DNA of 11,540 nt from an uncultured Marmoricola sp. (GCF_943913695.1 NZ_CALTZE010000118.1:1-11540), one strand, 5' to 3'. Shown: positions 1 through 7,349, counted from the stretch's first letter. Notes: generated by a model from the sequence alone, not told the origin. Numbers and translations are program-made.

Positions 1-22
1 GGGGTGGGAGTGGTCATGGGCC

Positions 23-991
23 TCAGTCCAGGGTCACGTAGTCGGGGCCGGAGTAGTGGCCGGTGCTGAGCTTGCTGCGCTGCAGGAGCAGGTCGTTGAG
101 CAGCGAGGAGGCGCCGAAGCGGAAGCGGTCGGGGTCGAGCCAGTCGGGGCCGGCGACCTCGCTGACGACGACGAGGTAGCGCAGGGCGTCCTTGCTGGTG
201 CGGATGCCACCGGCGGGCTTGACGCCGACGACCTGTCCCGTCGCCTCGCGGAAGTCGCGCACCGCCTCCAGCATCACCATCGTCACCGGGAGCGTCGCGG
301 CGGGCTGCACCTTGCCCGTGGAGGTCTTGATGAAGTCGGCACCGGCGAGCATCGCCAGCCAGCTGGCGCGGCGGACGTTGTCGTAGGTCTGGAGCTCGCC
401 GGTCTCGAAGATCACCTTCAGGTGCGCGCGGGAGCCGTCGGGCCGGGTGCAGGCCTCGAGCACGGCCACGATCTCGTCGTGCACCTCGAGGTAGCGCCCG
501 GTGAGGAAGGCGCCGCGGTCGATGACCATGTCGATCTCGTCGGCGCCGGCCGCCACGGCGTCACGGGTGTCCTCGAGCTTGATCGCGCGCGAGGAGCGGC
601 CGCTGGGGAAGGCGGTGGCGACGGAGGCGACGTGCAGCTGCCCACGGGTGGCCTCGACGGCGTGCGGGACCATGTCGGGGTAGACGCAGACCGCGGCGAC
701 GGACGGGCAGGTGGCGTCGAGGGGGTCGGGGCGCAGGGCCTTGGCGCCCAGGGAGCGCACCTTGCCGGGGGTGTCGGCGCCCTCGAGCGTGGTGAGGTCG
801 ACCATCCGGATGGCCAGGTCGAGCGCGTAGGCCTTGGCGGTGGTCTTGATCGAGCGGGTCGAGAGCGCGGCGGCGCGCTGCTCGGCGCCGACCTGGTCGA
901 CGCCCGGAAGGCCGTGGAGGAAGCGGCGCAGCGCCGCGTCGGACGTCGTCACGTCCGGCAGCGAGCTCGCCGTCGAGCTCTGGGTGGTCAC
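23..991 (-). CDS. deoC: Deoxyribose-phosphate aldolase
   Basis: This enzyme cleaves 2-deoxyribose-5-phosphate to glyceraldehyde-3-phosphate and acetaldehyde in cytosolic deoxynucleoside catabolism. The 322-residue product carries the Schiff-base lysine in FIKTSTGK (K222), the second active-site lysine in GVKPAGGIRT (K258), and the acidic motifs VDLTTLEGADT (D65) and EIDMVID (about 152-158). Its length matches the longer, human-like DERA form rather than the roughly 260-residue E. coli enzyme. I chose the GTG at 991 because the family alignment begins near there and a TACACT -10 box lies 6 bases upstream; the frame stays open to 1075, but that extension is Arg/Pro-rich and looks non-coding. 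The next gene upstream is 220 bp away, so it is probably transcribed alone. Identification is firm; the start is likely. Confidence 0.96.
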   Translation of the reverse strand: MTTQSSTASSLPDVTTSDAALRRFLHGLPGVDQVGAEQRAAALSTRSIKTTAKAYALDLAIRMVDLTTLEGADTPGKVRSLGAKALRPDPLDATCPSVAAVCVYPDMVPHAVEATRGQLHVASVATAFPSGRSSRAIKLEDTRDAVAAGADEIDMVIDRGAFLTGRYLEVHDEIVAVLEACTRPDGSRAHLKVIFETGELQTYDNVRRASWLAMLAGADFIKTSTGKVQPAATLPVTMVMLEAVRDFREATGQVVGVKPAGGIRTSKDALRYLVVVSEVAGPDWLDPDRFRFGASSLLNDLLLQRSKLSTGHYSGPDYVTLD

Positions 992-1003
992 CCGGCGAGT
1001 GTA
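992..1003 (-). promoter_or_regulatory. Putative leaderless promoter of deoC
   Basis: On the minus strand TACACT (1003-998) is followed by six bases and then the GTG start, so transcription would begin at or next to the start codon. No Shine-Dalgarno sequence is visible before the GTG. No good -35 box is seen at the usual distance. Leaderless mRNAs are common in actinobacteria; this placement is an inference from spacing. Confidence 0.5.
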
Positions 1004-1110
1004 GGTAACCGGCGAGCGGGTCGGGTCGCCCGGGCGCGCACGGGGTCGGGGGAGACGGGTCGGCCCCGGACGCACGCCGGGTGGCGACCGGGGCCGAGTC
1101 TGTGGGGCCG

Positions 1111-1132
1111 GGTGTGTGGCCGGTGTGTGGCC
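1111..1132. repeat. Two-copy 11-bp tandem repeat
   Basis: GGTGTGTGGCC occurs twice head to tail between the deoC start and the osmC end. The rest of the 992-1211 spacer is GC-rich and holds no gene that I can support. No function is evident. Confidence 0.7.
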
Positions 1133-1156
1133 GGGTCTGGTGCCGCGCTCTTCCTC

Positions 1157-1201
1157 CGGGCGAGCCCGAGGTCCCCGAGAGGACCGCGGGAGACTCGGGG
1201 G
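1157..1201 (-). terminator. Possible terminator region downstream of osmC
   Basis: Just after the osmC stop codon lie two inverted repeats: CCCCGAG (1173-1179) with CTCGGGG (1194-1200), and CGGGC (1157-1161) with GCCCG (1164-1168). They could stop transcription before deoC. No T-run follows on the minus strand, so this is not a classical intrinsic terminator; actinobacteria often lack the T-run. Confidence 0.35.
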
Positions 1202-1211
1202 CCGAAGGGGC

Positions 1212-1655
1212 TCAGGCCTCCAGGGAGGCGTCGAGAGTGATCTCGACGCCGGTCAGCGCCTTGCTCACCGGGCAGCCGGCCTTGGCGTCCTCGGCGGCCT
1301 GGGCGAAGCCGTCGGCGTCGAGGCCCTCGACCTCGCCGACCACGGTCAGCGCGATGCCTGTGAGCTGGAAGCCACCGCGCTCCTTGTCGGGGCCGAGCGA
1401 GACGTCGGCGGTCACGTCGAGGCTCTGCGGGGTGCCACCGGCCTCGGCGATCAGCGCCGAGAGCTGCATGGCGTAGCACGAGGAGTGCGCGGCGGCGATG
1501 AGCTCCTCGGGGCTGGTGGCGCCTCCGGCCTCGTCGGCCGCGCGCTTGGGGAAGGACACCTCGTAGGTGCCGACACCGGAGCTGGAGAGCTCGACCTGGC
1601 CGGACCCCTCCTGCAGCGAGCCGTTCCAGGCGGTGCGAGCGGTGCGAGTGGGCAT
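1212..1655 (-). CDS. OsmC/Ohr-family organic hydroperoxide reductase
   Basis: The 147-residue product matches OsmC in length and carries both redox cysteines: C60 in AAHSSCYAMQL and C128 in KAGCPVSKAL, spaced as in E. coli OsmC (C59, C125). A conserved glutamate (SPEELIAAAH, E51) precedes the first. Members of this family reduce organic hydroperoxides using the peroxidatic cysteine, with dihydrolipoyl-type reductants. The ATG at 1655 is preceded by a strong ribosome site, GAGGAGAC (1670-1663), which rules out the longer open frame to 1739. It diverges from an OhrR-type MarR repressor with a 125-bp control region between them, the classic arrangement for peroxide-inducible peroxidase control. 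The sequence looks closer to OsmC than to Ohr, but the two subfamilies are hard to separate by eye. Confidence 0.93.
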   Translation of the reverse strand: MPTRTARTAWNGSLQEGSGQVELSSSGVGTYEVSFPKRAADEAGGATSPEELIAAAHSSCYAMQLSALIAEAGGTPQSLDVTADVSLGPDKERGGFQLTGIALTVVGEVEGLDADGFAQAAEDAKAGCPVSKALTGVEITLDASLEA

Positions 1656-1696
1656 CGGGTGCGTCTCCTCAGCGGCGGCGGCAAACGTGCATCGTC

Positions 1697-1739
1697 TTGT
1701 GCACAACGGGAGTCTAGGCGCGTAACATCGGGGCGACAA
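1697..1739 (-). promoter_or_regulatory. osmC promoter with candidate OhrR operator
   Basis: Reading the minus strand, TTGTCG (1739-1734), a 17-bp spacer and TAGACT (1716-1711) form a good housekeeping-type promoter. Four bases after the -10 box is a perfect 10-bp palindrome, TTGTGCACAA (1697-1706), which would cover the transcription start. A repressor there would block initiation. A second, weaker arm pair (GTGCA 1687-1691, TGCAC 1700-1704) overlaps it. Assigning it to the divergent OhrR-like gene is an inference from context. On the plus strand TAACAT (1723-1728) could serve as a -10 box for the regulator. Confidence 0.55.
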
Positions 1740-1780
1740 GCGGTCCGCTCGGGGCCGCGAGGCGGCTGGGGAGGGCTCTC

Positions 1781-2230
1781 GTGCGCACGCTCGAGGAGAT
1801 GTTCTGCTTCGACCTCTACGCCGCCTCGCGCGCGGTCACGGCGATGTACCGCCCTATGCTCGACGACCTCGGCCTGACCTACCCGCAGTACCTCGTGCTG
1901 CTGACCCTGCCCGCGCACGACGCGCTCTCGGTCAAGCAACTGGCGGCGCGCCTCGACCTCGACCACGGCACCTTGAGCCCGCTGCTGCGCCGCATGGAGG
2001 CCGCCGGGCTGGTCTCGCGCACCCGCTCCAGCGCCGACGAGCGGGTCGTCGAGGTCCGGTTGGCCGAGCGGGGGGAGCAGCTGCGCACGCGCTTCGAGGA
2101 GGTGCAGTGCGAGGTCGAGGACTCCCTCGGGCTCTCCAAGGACGAGGTCGCCGAGCTCCAGCGCACCTTGAAGTCCATGACCGCGCGGGTGCGGGAGCGG
2201 GTCGCGGGCGCGGCGTCGCGCTCGGCGTGA
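1781..2230 (+). CDS. MarR/OhrR-family peroxide-sensing repressor
   Basis: This 149-residue winged-helix regulator starts at GTG 1781 behind a strong ribosome site, GGGGAGGG (1768-1775). The N-terminus carries the OhrR signature: reactive cysteine C9 with tyrosines Y13 and Y23 at the same offsets as C15, Y19 and Y29 of B. subtilis OhrR, followed by GLTYPQYLVLL. The DNA-binding region is around 50-90 (LDLDHGTLSPLLRRMEAAGLVSR, then DERVV). In this family oxidation of the cysteine by organic hydroperoxides releases the operator. A second cysteine, C110, lies 101 residues after C9, roughly where two-cysteine OhrR proteins place their resolving cysteine, so a disulfide switch is possible. The divergent OsmC-type peroxidase is the obvious target, and autoregulation is likely. 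Confidence 0.92.
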   Translation: MRTLEEMFCFDLYAASRAVTAMYRPMLDDLGLTYPQYLVLLTLPAHDALSVKQLAARLDLDHGTLSPLLRRMEAAGLVSRTRSSADERVVEVRLAERGEQLRTRFEEVQCEVEDSLGLSKDEVAELQRTLKSMTARVRERVAGAASRSA

Positions 2231-2244
2231 GCCTCCGGCGGCAT

Positions 2245-2280
2245 GTGAGCGATCGTTAACATCGGCGCTACGATCCGGAC
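2245..2280 (+). promoter_or_regulatory. Putative leaderless promoter of the acyl-CoA dehydrogenase
   Basis: TACGAT (2269-2274) lies 6 bases before the ATG, with a weak -35 (GTGAGC, 2245-2250) 18 bp upstream. No ribosome site separates them, so the transcript probably begins at the ATG. An inverted repeat, GATCGT (2251-2256) with ACGATC (2270-2275), spans the spacer and the -10 box and could be a repressor site. The regulator is unknown. Confidence 0.5.
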
Positions 2281-3486
2281 ATGAGCTTCGAGATCTCCGA
2301 GGACCACGAGCAGTTCCGTCGCGTGGTGCGCGACTTCGCCGAGAAGACCATCGCCCCCCACGCCGCGCAGTGGGACCGCGAGCACCACTTCCCCGTCGAC
2401 GTGGTGCACGCGATGGGCGACCTGGGCCTCTTCGGGCTCACCGCCCCGGAGGAGTACGACGGCGCCGACGGTGACTTCACCAGCCTGTGCGTGGCGATCG
2501 AGGAGATCGGGCGAGTCGACCAGTCGATGGGCATCACGCTCGAGGCCGCCGTGGGCCTGGGCATCAACCCGATCCAGACCTTCGGCACGGCCGAGCAGCG
2601 CGAGACCTGGCTGCCCGACCTGGTGGCCGGGCGGCGGCTGGCGGGCTTCGGGCTGACCGAGCCCGGGGCCGGGTCCGACGCCGGCGCGACCCGCACCCGC
2701 GCGGAGCTGGTCGACGGGGAGTGGGTGGTCAACGGCGCCAAGCAGTTCATCACCAACTCCGGGTCCGAGATCACGAGTGTCGTCACGGTCACCGCCAAGA
2801 CCGGCGAGCGCGAGGACTCCGAGGGCCGCACCAAGCCCGAGATCAGCGCGATCATGCTGCCGGCGGGCACGTCCGGCTTCACCGCCGAGAAGGCCTACGA
2901 CAAGCTCGGCTGGCACGCCTCCGACACCCACCCGCTCTCCTTCAGCGACGCCCGCGTGCCGGAGTCGCACCTGCTCGGCGAGCGGGGCCGCGGCTACGCG
3001 CAGTTCCTCGCCACCCTCGACGACGGCCGGGTCGCGATCGCGGCCCTGGCGGTCGGCTGCCTGCAGGCCTGCCTCGACCTCAGCCTCCAGTACGCCGGCG
3101 AGCGCACCACCTTCGGCGTCCCGATCGGGCGCAAGCAGGGGCTCGCCTTCCAGGTCGCCGACCTCGAGGTGATGCTCACCGCCGCACGGCAGCTGACCTA
3201 CCGCGCGGCCTGGATGAAGGACGCCATGGAGGGGCGCACCGGCGGTGGCAGCACGCCGACGCGGCAGGAGTTCAAGCAGGCCGCCGCCGTGGCCAAGCTC
3301 TACGCCACCGAGGCGGCGGTGTCGGGCACCCGGATCGCCACGCAGGTCTTCGGCGGCTACGGGTTCATGGAGGAGTATCCCGTCGCGCGCTTCTACCGCG
3401 ACGCCAAGGTGCTGGAGATCGGCGAGGGCACCAGCGAGGTGCAGCGGATGCTGATCGCCCGCGGCCTCGGGCTGCCCGTCGAGTAG
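2281..3486 (+). CDS. Acyl-CoA dehydrogenase
   Basis: This FAD-dependent enzyme introduces the alpha-beta double bond into an acyl-CoA, passing electrons to electron-transfer flavoprotein. The 401 residues cover all three domains: the N-terminal helical part (1-120), the beta domain with the FAD-contacting GFGLTEPGAGSD (122-133), and the C-terminal helical domain with YAGERTTFGVPIG (271-283), QVFGGYGF (355-362) and YPVARFYRDAK. The catalytic base is E382 in EIGEGTSE; keeping Glu there argues against the isovaleryl-CoA type, which moves its base elsewhere. The chain length specificity cannot be read from sequence. A slightly enlarged charged loop at about 172-188 interrupts the beta domain. The gene follows the OhrR-like regulator by 50 bp with its own apparent promoter. 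Confidence 0.96.
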   Translation: MSFEISEDHEQFRRVVRDFAEKTIAPHAAQWDREHHFPVDVVHAMGDLGLFGLTAPEEYDGADGDFTSLCVAIEEIGRVDQSMGITLEAAVGLGINPIQTFGTAEQRETWLPDLVAGRRLAGFGLTEPGAGSDAGATRTRAELVDGEWVVNGAKQFITNSGSEITSVVTVTAKTGEREDSEGRTKPEISAIMLPAGTSGFTAEKAYDKLGWHASDTHPLSFSDARVPESHLLGERGRGYAQFLATLDDGRVAIAALAVGCLQACLDLSLQYAGERTTFGVPIGRKQGLAFQVADLEVMLTAARQLTYRAAWMKDAMEGRTGGGSTPTRQEFKQAAAVAKLYATEAAVSGTRIATQVFGGYGFMEEYPVARFYRDAKVLEIGEGTSEVQRMLIARGLGLPVE

Positions 3487-3524
3487 CCGTCGAGCAGCCG
3501 GCCCAGTAGCCGTCGAGCAGCCGG
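3482..3524. repeat. Tandem duplication across the acyl-CoA dehydrogenase stop codon
   Basis: The 20-bp unit AGTAGCCGTCGAGCAGCCGG occurs at 3482-3501 and again at 3505-3524, with a period of 23 bp. The first copy includes the last Glu codon bases and the TAG stop. It looks like a local tandem duplication after the gene end. A 14-bp perfect palindrome (3524-3537) abuts it. Confidence 0.9.
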
Positions 3525-3537
3525 GCACGCGCGTGCC
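3524..3537. repeat. 14-bp perfect palindrome
   Basis: GGCACGCGCGTGCC is self-complementary and lies between the acyl-CoA dehydrogenase and the following methyltransferase. With no loop and no T-run it is more like a protein-binding site than a terminator. TACGTT at 3550-3555 may be a -10 box for the next gene. Confidence 0.45.
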
Positions 3538-3590
3538 GCGGTGACGCCGTACGTTGGGCACGCTCCGCCACCCGTGAGAGAGGCACCACC

Positions 3591-4373
3591 GTGACGCAGC
3601 CCGCGCCCGAGCCGGACAGCGCCGAGTCCGGCGCGCAGGGCGGGTCGCCGTCGCTCGCGGTGCCCGACTACTGGTGGTACGTCGCCCGCGCCGAGCTGCT
3701 GCGCACTGTCCTGGCCGAGCGGGTCGGCGAGGTCTCCACGCTGCTCGACGTCGGCAGCGCCGACGGGCCCAGCGTCGGCTGGCTCGAGGGCCACGGCCAC
3801 CGGATCACCCTCGACATCGACCCGCGCGGCCTCGCGCCGGGCGGGGTGTGCGCCTCCGCGCTGGCGCTGCCCTTCCGCGACGCCAGCTTCGAGGTGGTCA
3901 GCGCGTTCGACGTCGTCGAGCACTGCGAGCCCGAGGCCGTCGCGCTCGCCGAGCTCGCCCGCGTGCTGCGGCCGGGCGGGCGGCTGCTGCTGTCGGTGCC
4001 GGCCTACGAGTGGGCCTGGACCGAGTTCGACGAGCACAACGGCCACCACCGGCGCTACACCCGGGCGCGGGCCGAGCGGGCCGTGCGCGCGGCGGGCCTC
4101 ACCGTGACCCGCTCCACGCATGCGTTCGCCGGGGTCTTCCCGTTCTTCGCCGCCGAGCGGCTGCTGCGGCGGGCGCGTCGCGCCGTACGCCGCGAGGGCA
4201 CGGCCGCGCCCGCCGAGACCGTCAGCCTGCCCTCGGTCTCGCCGATGCTGGAGCGGCTCTTCCTCGGCCTCACCCGGCTCGAGCAGCGGGCCCTGGCCCG
4301 GCGCGACCTGCCCTTCGGCTCCTCGGTCGTGATCGCCGCGGTCAAGCCCGCTGCACCGGTCGCGACGAGCTAG
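3591..4373 (+). CDS. Class I SAM-dependent methyltransferase (Methyltransf_11 type)
   Basis: The 260-residue product shows the Rossmann SAM-binding signature: motif I LLDVGSADG (51-59), the acidic strand end LDIDP (74-78), FDVVEH (106-111) and LRPGGRLLLSVP (126-137). The GHHRRYT block (151-157) is typical of methyltransferases found beside glycosyltransferases in envelope loci. The acceptor is unknown; a sugar or lipid-linked glycan is the contextual guess. The GTG start follows AGAGAGG (3577-3583) at good spacing. Its C-terminal third is rich in Arg and hydrophobic residues (FAGVFPFFAAERLLRR) and may lie on the membrane. Its stop codon overlaps the stop of the convergent membrane protein gene. 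Confidence 0.88.
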   Translation: MTQPAPEPDSAESGAQGGSPSLAVPDYWWYVARAELLRTVLAERVGEVSTLLDVGSADGPSVGWLEGHGHRITLDIDPRGLAPGGVCASALALPFRDASFEVVSAFDVVEHCEPEAVALAELARVLRPGGRLLLSVPAYEWAWTEFDEHNGHHRRYTRARAERAVRAAGLTVTRSTHAFAGVFPFFAAERLLRRARRAVRREGTAAPAETVSLPSVSPMLERLFLGLTRLEQRALARRDLPFGSSVVIAAVKPAAPVATS

Positions 4374-6652
4374 CGACCGAGGTCGAGCACCACGAAGTCG
4401 CCGGCCTGGTGGCGCTCCTCGGCGAGTGCGCGCAGGCCAACGAGGTCGGCGTCACGGCGGGTGTCGACGAAGAGCCAGCGCACGTCGTAGCACTCGCGCA
4501 GCAGCGCCAGCCGCTCCGGCGTGGGGTCGCTGATGGCGGAGTCGCCGGCGGCGAGGGCCTCGGGGTCCCAGAAACGGCTCGGACCGACCGTCTCCTCGTT
4601 GCCGCCACCGCTCGGCAGGCCCACGGAGGCGAGCGGGATGTAGGCCCATCCCTCCACGAGCACGCGGCGCTCGCTCCAGGCGGAGACCCAGAAGCTGCGG
4701 TGGTCCTCGCCCCGGCGCGGGTCGCGGGTGTGGATGTTGGTGGCGACGCGCTCGTCGGGCGAGGAGTGCTCGCGCAGCCACCGGGCGGCCTCGATGCCGT
4801 CGGCCGGCACGGTGCGCGGCTCCTCGCGCTCGGGTGACCCGTCGACGAGCGTGGTCAGGGCCGAGGGGATGCCGGCACCCGCGAGGGTGACGGCGAGCAC
4901 CGCGACGGCTGCGACCTGTCGGCCGCCCAGCCGGTGCAGCAGGAGCGCCACGACGGCCGCGGCCAGCACCAGCAGGCCCAGTGGCACGGCGAAGCCGTCG
5001 ACGAGCGCGGCGACGGCGTCGGGGGTGCTGCCGGACAGATCCGGTGTCCGGCTGTCGGTCAGGGCCGGCACGAGCAGCGTCAGGCCGACCCCGGCCAGGG
5101 CGCCGGCCGCCAGCACGAGTACGCCGCGTGCGCTCGCCGGGGGTGGCACGAGGCGCACCAGGCCGACGGCGAAGAGCACCGCGGCGAAGGCGAGCCCGCT
5201 GCGGTAGAAGTAGCCCTGCCCCAGGGCCGGGTGCCCCAGGGCCATGACAGCGGTGACCCCGGCCGCCCAGCTGCCGACCAGCACCCAGGGCAGCGGCGTG
5301 CGCCAGCCGCCCCGCACGAAGAGGCCGACCGCCGCGAGGGCCGGAGCGCTGACGCACACGACGTAGGCGAGGACCAGCCCGACCGAGACCCGCGTCGCGG
5401 GCTCCGCGTCGGGCGGCACCAGGCCGCGGGTCTCGGCCTGGCTGAGCACGTACTGGAAGGGGTCGAGGGTCAGCGACCGCGCGCCGGCGCCGTAGAAGAG
5501 CCACGTCGCGAGGGCCAGCACGGCCACGGCCAGGCAGCCCAGGGCGAGCACCCGCAGCGCGGCCGAGCGCCGTACGACGAGCATCACCAGCAGCGTGCCG
5601 AGCAGCCCTGCGATGAGCAGCGGCAGCATGGTCGACTTGGCCCAGGCGACCGAGAGCATCACCGCGCCCGCGAGCAGCCAGTGGTGCGGCCGTGGCCGGC
5701 GCCGGGTGAGCAGGTCGGCGACGACGACGATGAGCAGCGGGGCGAGCGCGTTGACCAGCGTCTGGGTGGGGGAGCGGTAGCTGAACCAGGTCGGCCCGAT
5801 CCACGGGGAGCCGGGCGGGGTCCACCCCATCGCGTCGAGCGGCGCCACGGCCACGAGCGCCAGCGCCGCGACGGGAGCCGCCCAGCGACGCGCGGACAGC
5901 CGTGCCGCCGCCACCGCGACGCCGAGCACGAGCAGCAGGGTCAGCGCCATCGGGGCGAGCACGCGCAGCACGACGATCGCCTCGGCGGTGCTGCCCCAGG
6001 TCGCCATCGCCGCCACGGGGTAGAACATCCAGTGGTAGCTCAGCGGGGTGCCCGCGACGTAGGGGAACTCCGGGGGCGCGTGGTGCCGCAGCTCCCCGAC
6101 CAGGGCGAGGTGGAAGGGCTCGTCGACGTAGGCCTGCGAGAAGCTGTCGGTGGTCAGGGCCAGGTAGGGCCACACCAGCTGGGCGCTCACCAGGACCGCC
6201 AGCAGCATGACGGCGGCGACCGTCCACGACCATGCCGTCGGGGTCGGCTCGGGCTGACGTCGCCGGAGCAAGGACCTGCCGCGTGGCAGCAGCAGCGCCG
6301 GCACCAGCACGAGCAGCGGCCACGCCAGCACCAGCATGGGCACGCCGAGCGCGACGCAGGCCAGGTAGGTCGGCGTCGCTCCGACCACGCCCAGGAGGGT
6401 GCCGAGGACGACGTCCTCGACGAAGGGCCGACCTGTCGAGCCGTCGTCGGCGGCGTCCTCGCGTGGGTCGAGCGTGCGCCAGAGCACCGTGCCCGGGAGC
6501 GTGTGGCCCCAGGCCACCCAGGCCGTGTAGCTCAGCAGGTCGCGCAGGGAGACCAGGGTGAGGTCGTGTGCCAGCCAGGCCGCGGCGGCGTACACGAGCA
6601 CCGCAGGCACCCAGCCCGAGCCCAGCCCGCGGCGGATCCGGGAAGGTGGCAC
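4370..6652 (-). CDS. Large polytopic membrane protein, GT-C glycosyltransferase-like
   Basis: This 760-residue protein has about 13 predicted membrane helices (for example 14-30, 81-122, 143-163, 226-250, 258-272, 298-316, 326-385, 422-446, 454-472, 486-502, 509-530, 554-573, 580-598) and a soluble C-terminal domain of about 155 residues (606-760) expected outside the cell. An acidic pair in a loop after the fourth or fifth helix (YVDEPFHLALVGEL, D177-E178) recalls the catalytic acid of GT-C enzymes, which use polyprenyl-phosphate sugars. The C-terminal part (EAARWLREHS, YDVRWLFVDT) resembles the periplasmic domain seen in such actinobacterial membrane proteins. It follows a methyltransferase by 19 bp, last in a three-gene operon. 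GTG 6652 is the best start, though no ribosome site is clear. I cannot name the exact family. Confidence 0.82.
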   Translation of the reverse strand: MPPSRIRRGLGSGWVPAVLVYAAAAWLAHDLTLVSLRDLLSYTAWVAWGHTLPGTVLWRTLDPREDAADDGSTGRPFVEDVVLGTLLGVVGATPTYLACVALGVPMLVLAWPLLVLVPALLLPRGRSLLRRRQPEPTPTAWSWTVAAVMLLAVLVSAQLVWPYLALTTDSFSQAYVDEPFHLALVGELRHHAPPEFPYVAGTPLSYHWMFYPVAAMATWGSTAEAIVVLRVLAPMALTLLLVLGVAVAAARLSARRWAAPVAALALVAVAPLDAMGWTPPGSPWIGPTWFSYRSPTQTLVNALAPLLIVVVADLLTRRRPRPHHWLLAGAVMLSVAWAKSTMLPLLIAGLLGTLLVMLVVRRSAALRVLALGCLAVAVLALATWLFYGAGARSLTLDPFQYVLSQAETRGLVPPDAEPATRVSVGLVLAYVVCVSAPALAAVGLFVRGGWRTPLPWVLVGSWAAGVTAVMALGHPALGQGYFYRSGLAFAAVLFAVGLVRLVPPPASARGVLVLAAGALAGVGLTLLVPALTDSRTPDLSGSTPDAVAALVDGFAVPLGLLVLAAAVVALLLHRLGGRQVAAVAVLAVTLAGAGIPSALTTLVDGSPEREEPRTVPADGIEAARWLREHSSPDERVATNIHTRDPRRGEDHRSFWVSAWSERRVLVEGWAYIPLASVGLPSGGGNEETVGPSRFWDPEALAAGDSAISDPTPERLALLRECYDVRWLFVDTRRDADLVGLRALAEERHQAGDFVVLDLGR

Positions 6653-6671
6653 GAGGCGTCGCCGAGCTGGG

Positions 6672-7310
6672 TCAGGAGCCGGCGTCGGCCGACGCCCCGA
6701 GCTGGGGCCCGGTGAGCGTCATGAGGACGTAGGCCCCGGGGATCCGGCCGGTGCCGGAGATGGTGTCGGTCGCGACGTGGCCGAAATGCGGCGCGGCCAG
6801 CTCGGCGAACTGCTCCGGACGACGGACGAACTCACCGCGGTCGTTCTCCGACATCCAGCGCGAGAGCCGGCCCTGCCCCTCGACGAACGCCGTGTCGACG
6901 GTGACGACCCGGCCTTCGGGGGCCAGGACCCGCGAGCAGAGCGCGAGCAGGTTGCGGGAGTCGTCGTCGCTGAGGTGGTGGAGCAACCCCAGCAGCAGCA
7001 CCGCGTCGGGACGGGGCAGGTCGGCGGCGGCCGCCTCGTCGAAGACGCCGACGTGGAAGGTGCCGCGGTCGCCGAACTTGCGGGTCGCCCACTCGATGTA
7101 GCGCGCGTCGGTGTCGAAGCCGTGGTAGGTCAGCGGGCGCGGGAGCCGGTCGAAGTAGTAGGCCGGGCCGCAGCCCACGTCGACGACGGTCTCGTGCGGC
7201 TGCAGGTCGGCCGCCTCGAGGCAGCGGTAGCGCAGCCGGTCGGCGCCCACGGCCTTCTGGAGCCCGACGTAGAGCGGGACGTGACCGAGCAGGTCCTTGA
7301 CGAACGACAT
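6672..7310 (-). CDS. Class I SAM-dependent methyltransferase
   Basis: The 212-residue protein carries motif I VDVGCGPA (43-50), the acidic strand GFDTD (64-68), LGLLHHL (107-113) and LAPEGRVVTVD (129-139). The small size and HHL motif suit small-molecule or sugar methylation. I prefer the ATG at 7310: GGAGAGA (7320-7314) stands just upstream as its ribosome site, whereas the in-frame ATG at 7322 has none. It lies 39 bp after the GtrA-like gene and 19 bp before the GT-C-like gene on the same strand, so all three are probably one transcript. The acceptor is unknown; a polyprenyl-linked or surface sugar is the contextual guess. Confidence 0.88.
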   Translation of the reverse strand: MSFVKDLLGHVPLYVGLQKAVGADRLRYRCLEAADLQPHETVVDVGCGPAYYFDRLPRPLTYHGFDTDARYIEWATRKFGDRGTFHVGVFDEAAAADLPRPDAVLLLGLLHHLSDDDSRNLLALCSRVLAPEGRVVTVDTAFVEGQGRLSRWMSENDRGEFVRRPEQFAELAAPHFGHVATDTISGTGRIPGAYVLMTLTGPQLGASADAGS

Positions 7311-7349
7311 GCGTCTCTCCATGGGCGAGCGGTCACGAGCGACCTCACC

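Noticed and set aside
56..1240. Long plus-strand open frame opposite deoC
   Set aside because: It is antisense to an unmistakable deoC and rich in Gly, Ala, Val, Glu and Asp, as expected from a shadow frame in GC-rich DNA.
1879..3561. Long minus-strand frame opposite the acyl-CoA dehydrogenase
   Set aside because: It is a complement of a well-conserved enzyme and has no motifs of its own.
4934..6715. 593-codon plus-strand frame opposite the membrane protein
   Set aside because: Its product is dominated by Arg, Gln, Gly and His, typical of the antisense of hydrophobic codons; the minus strand encodes clear membrane helices.
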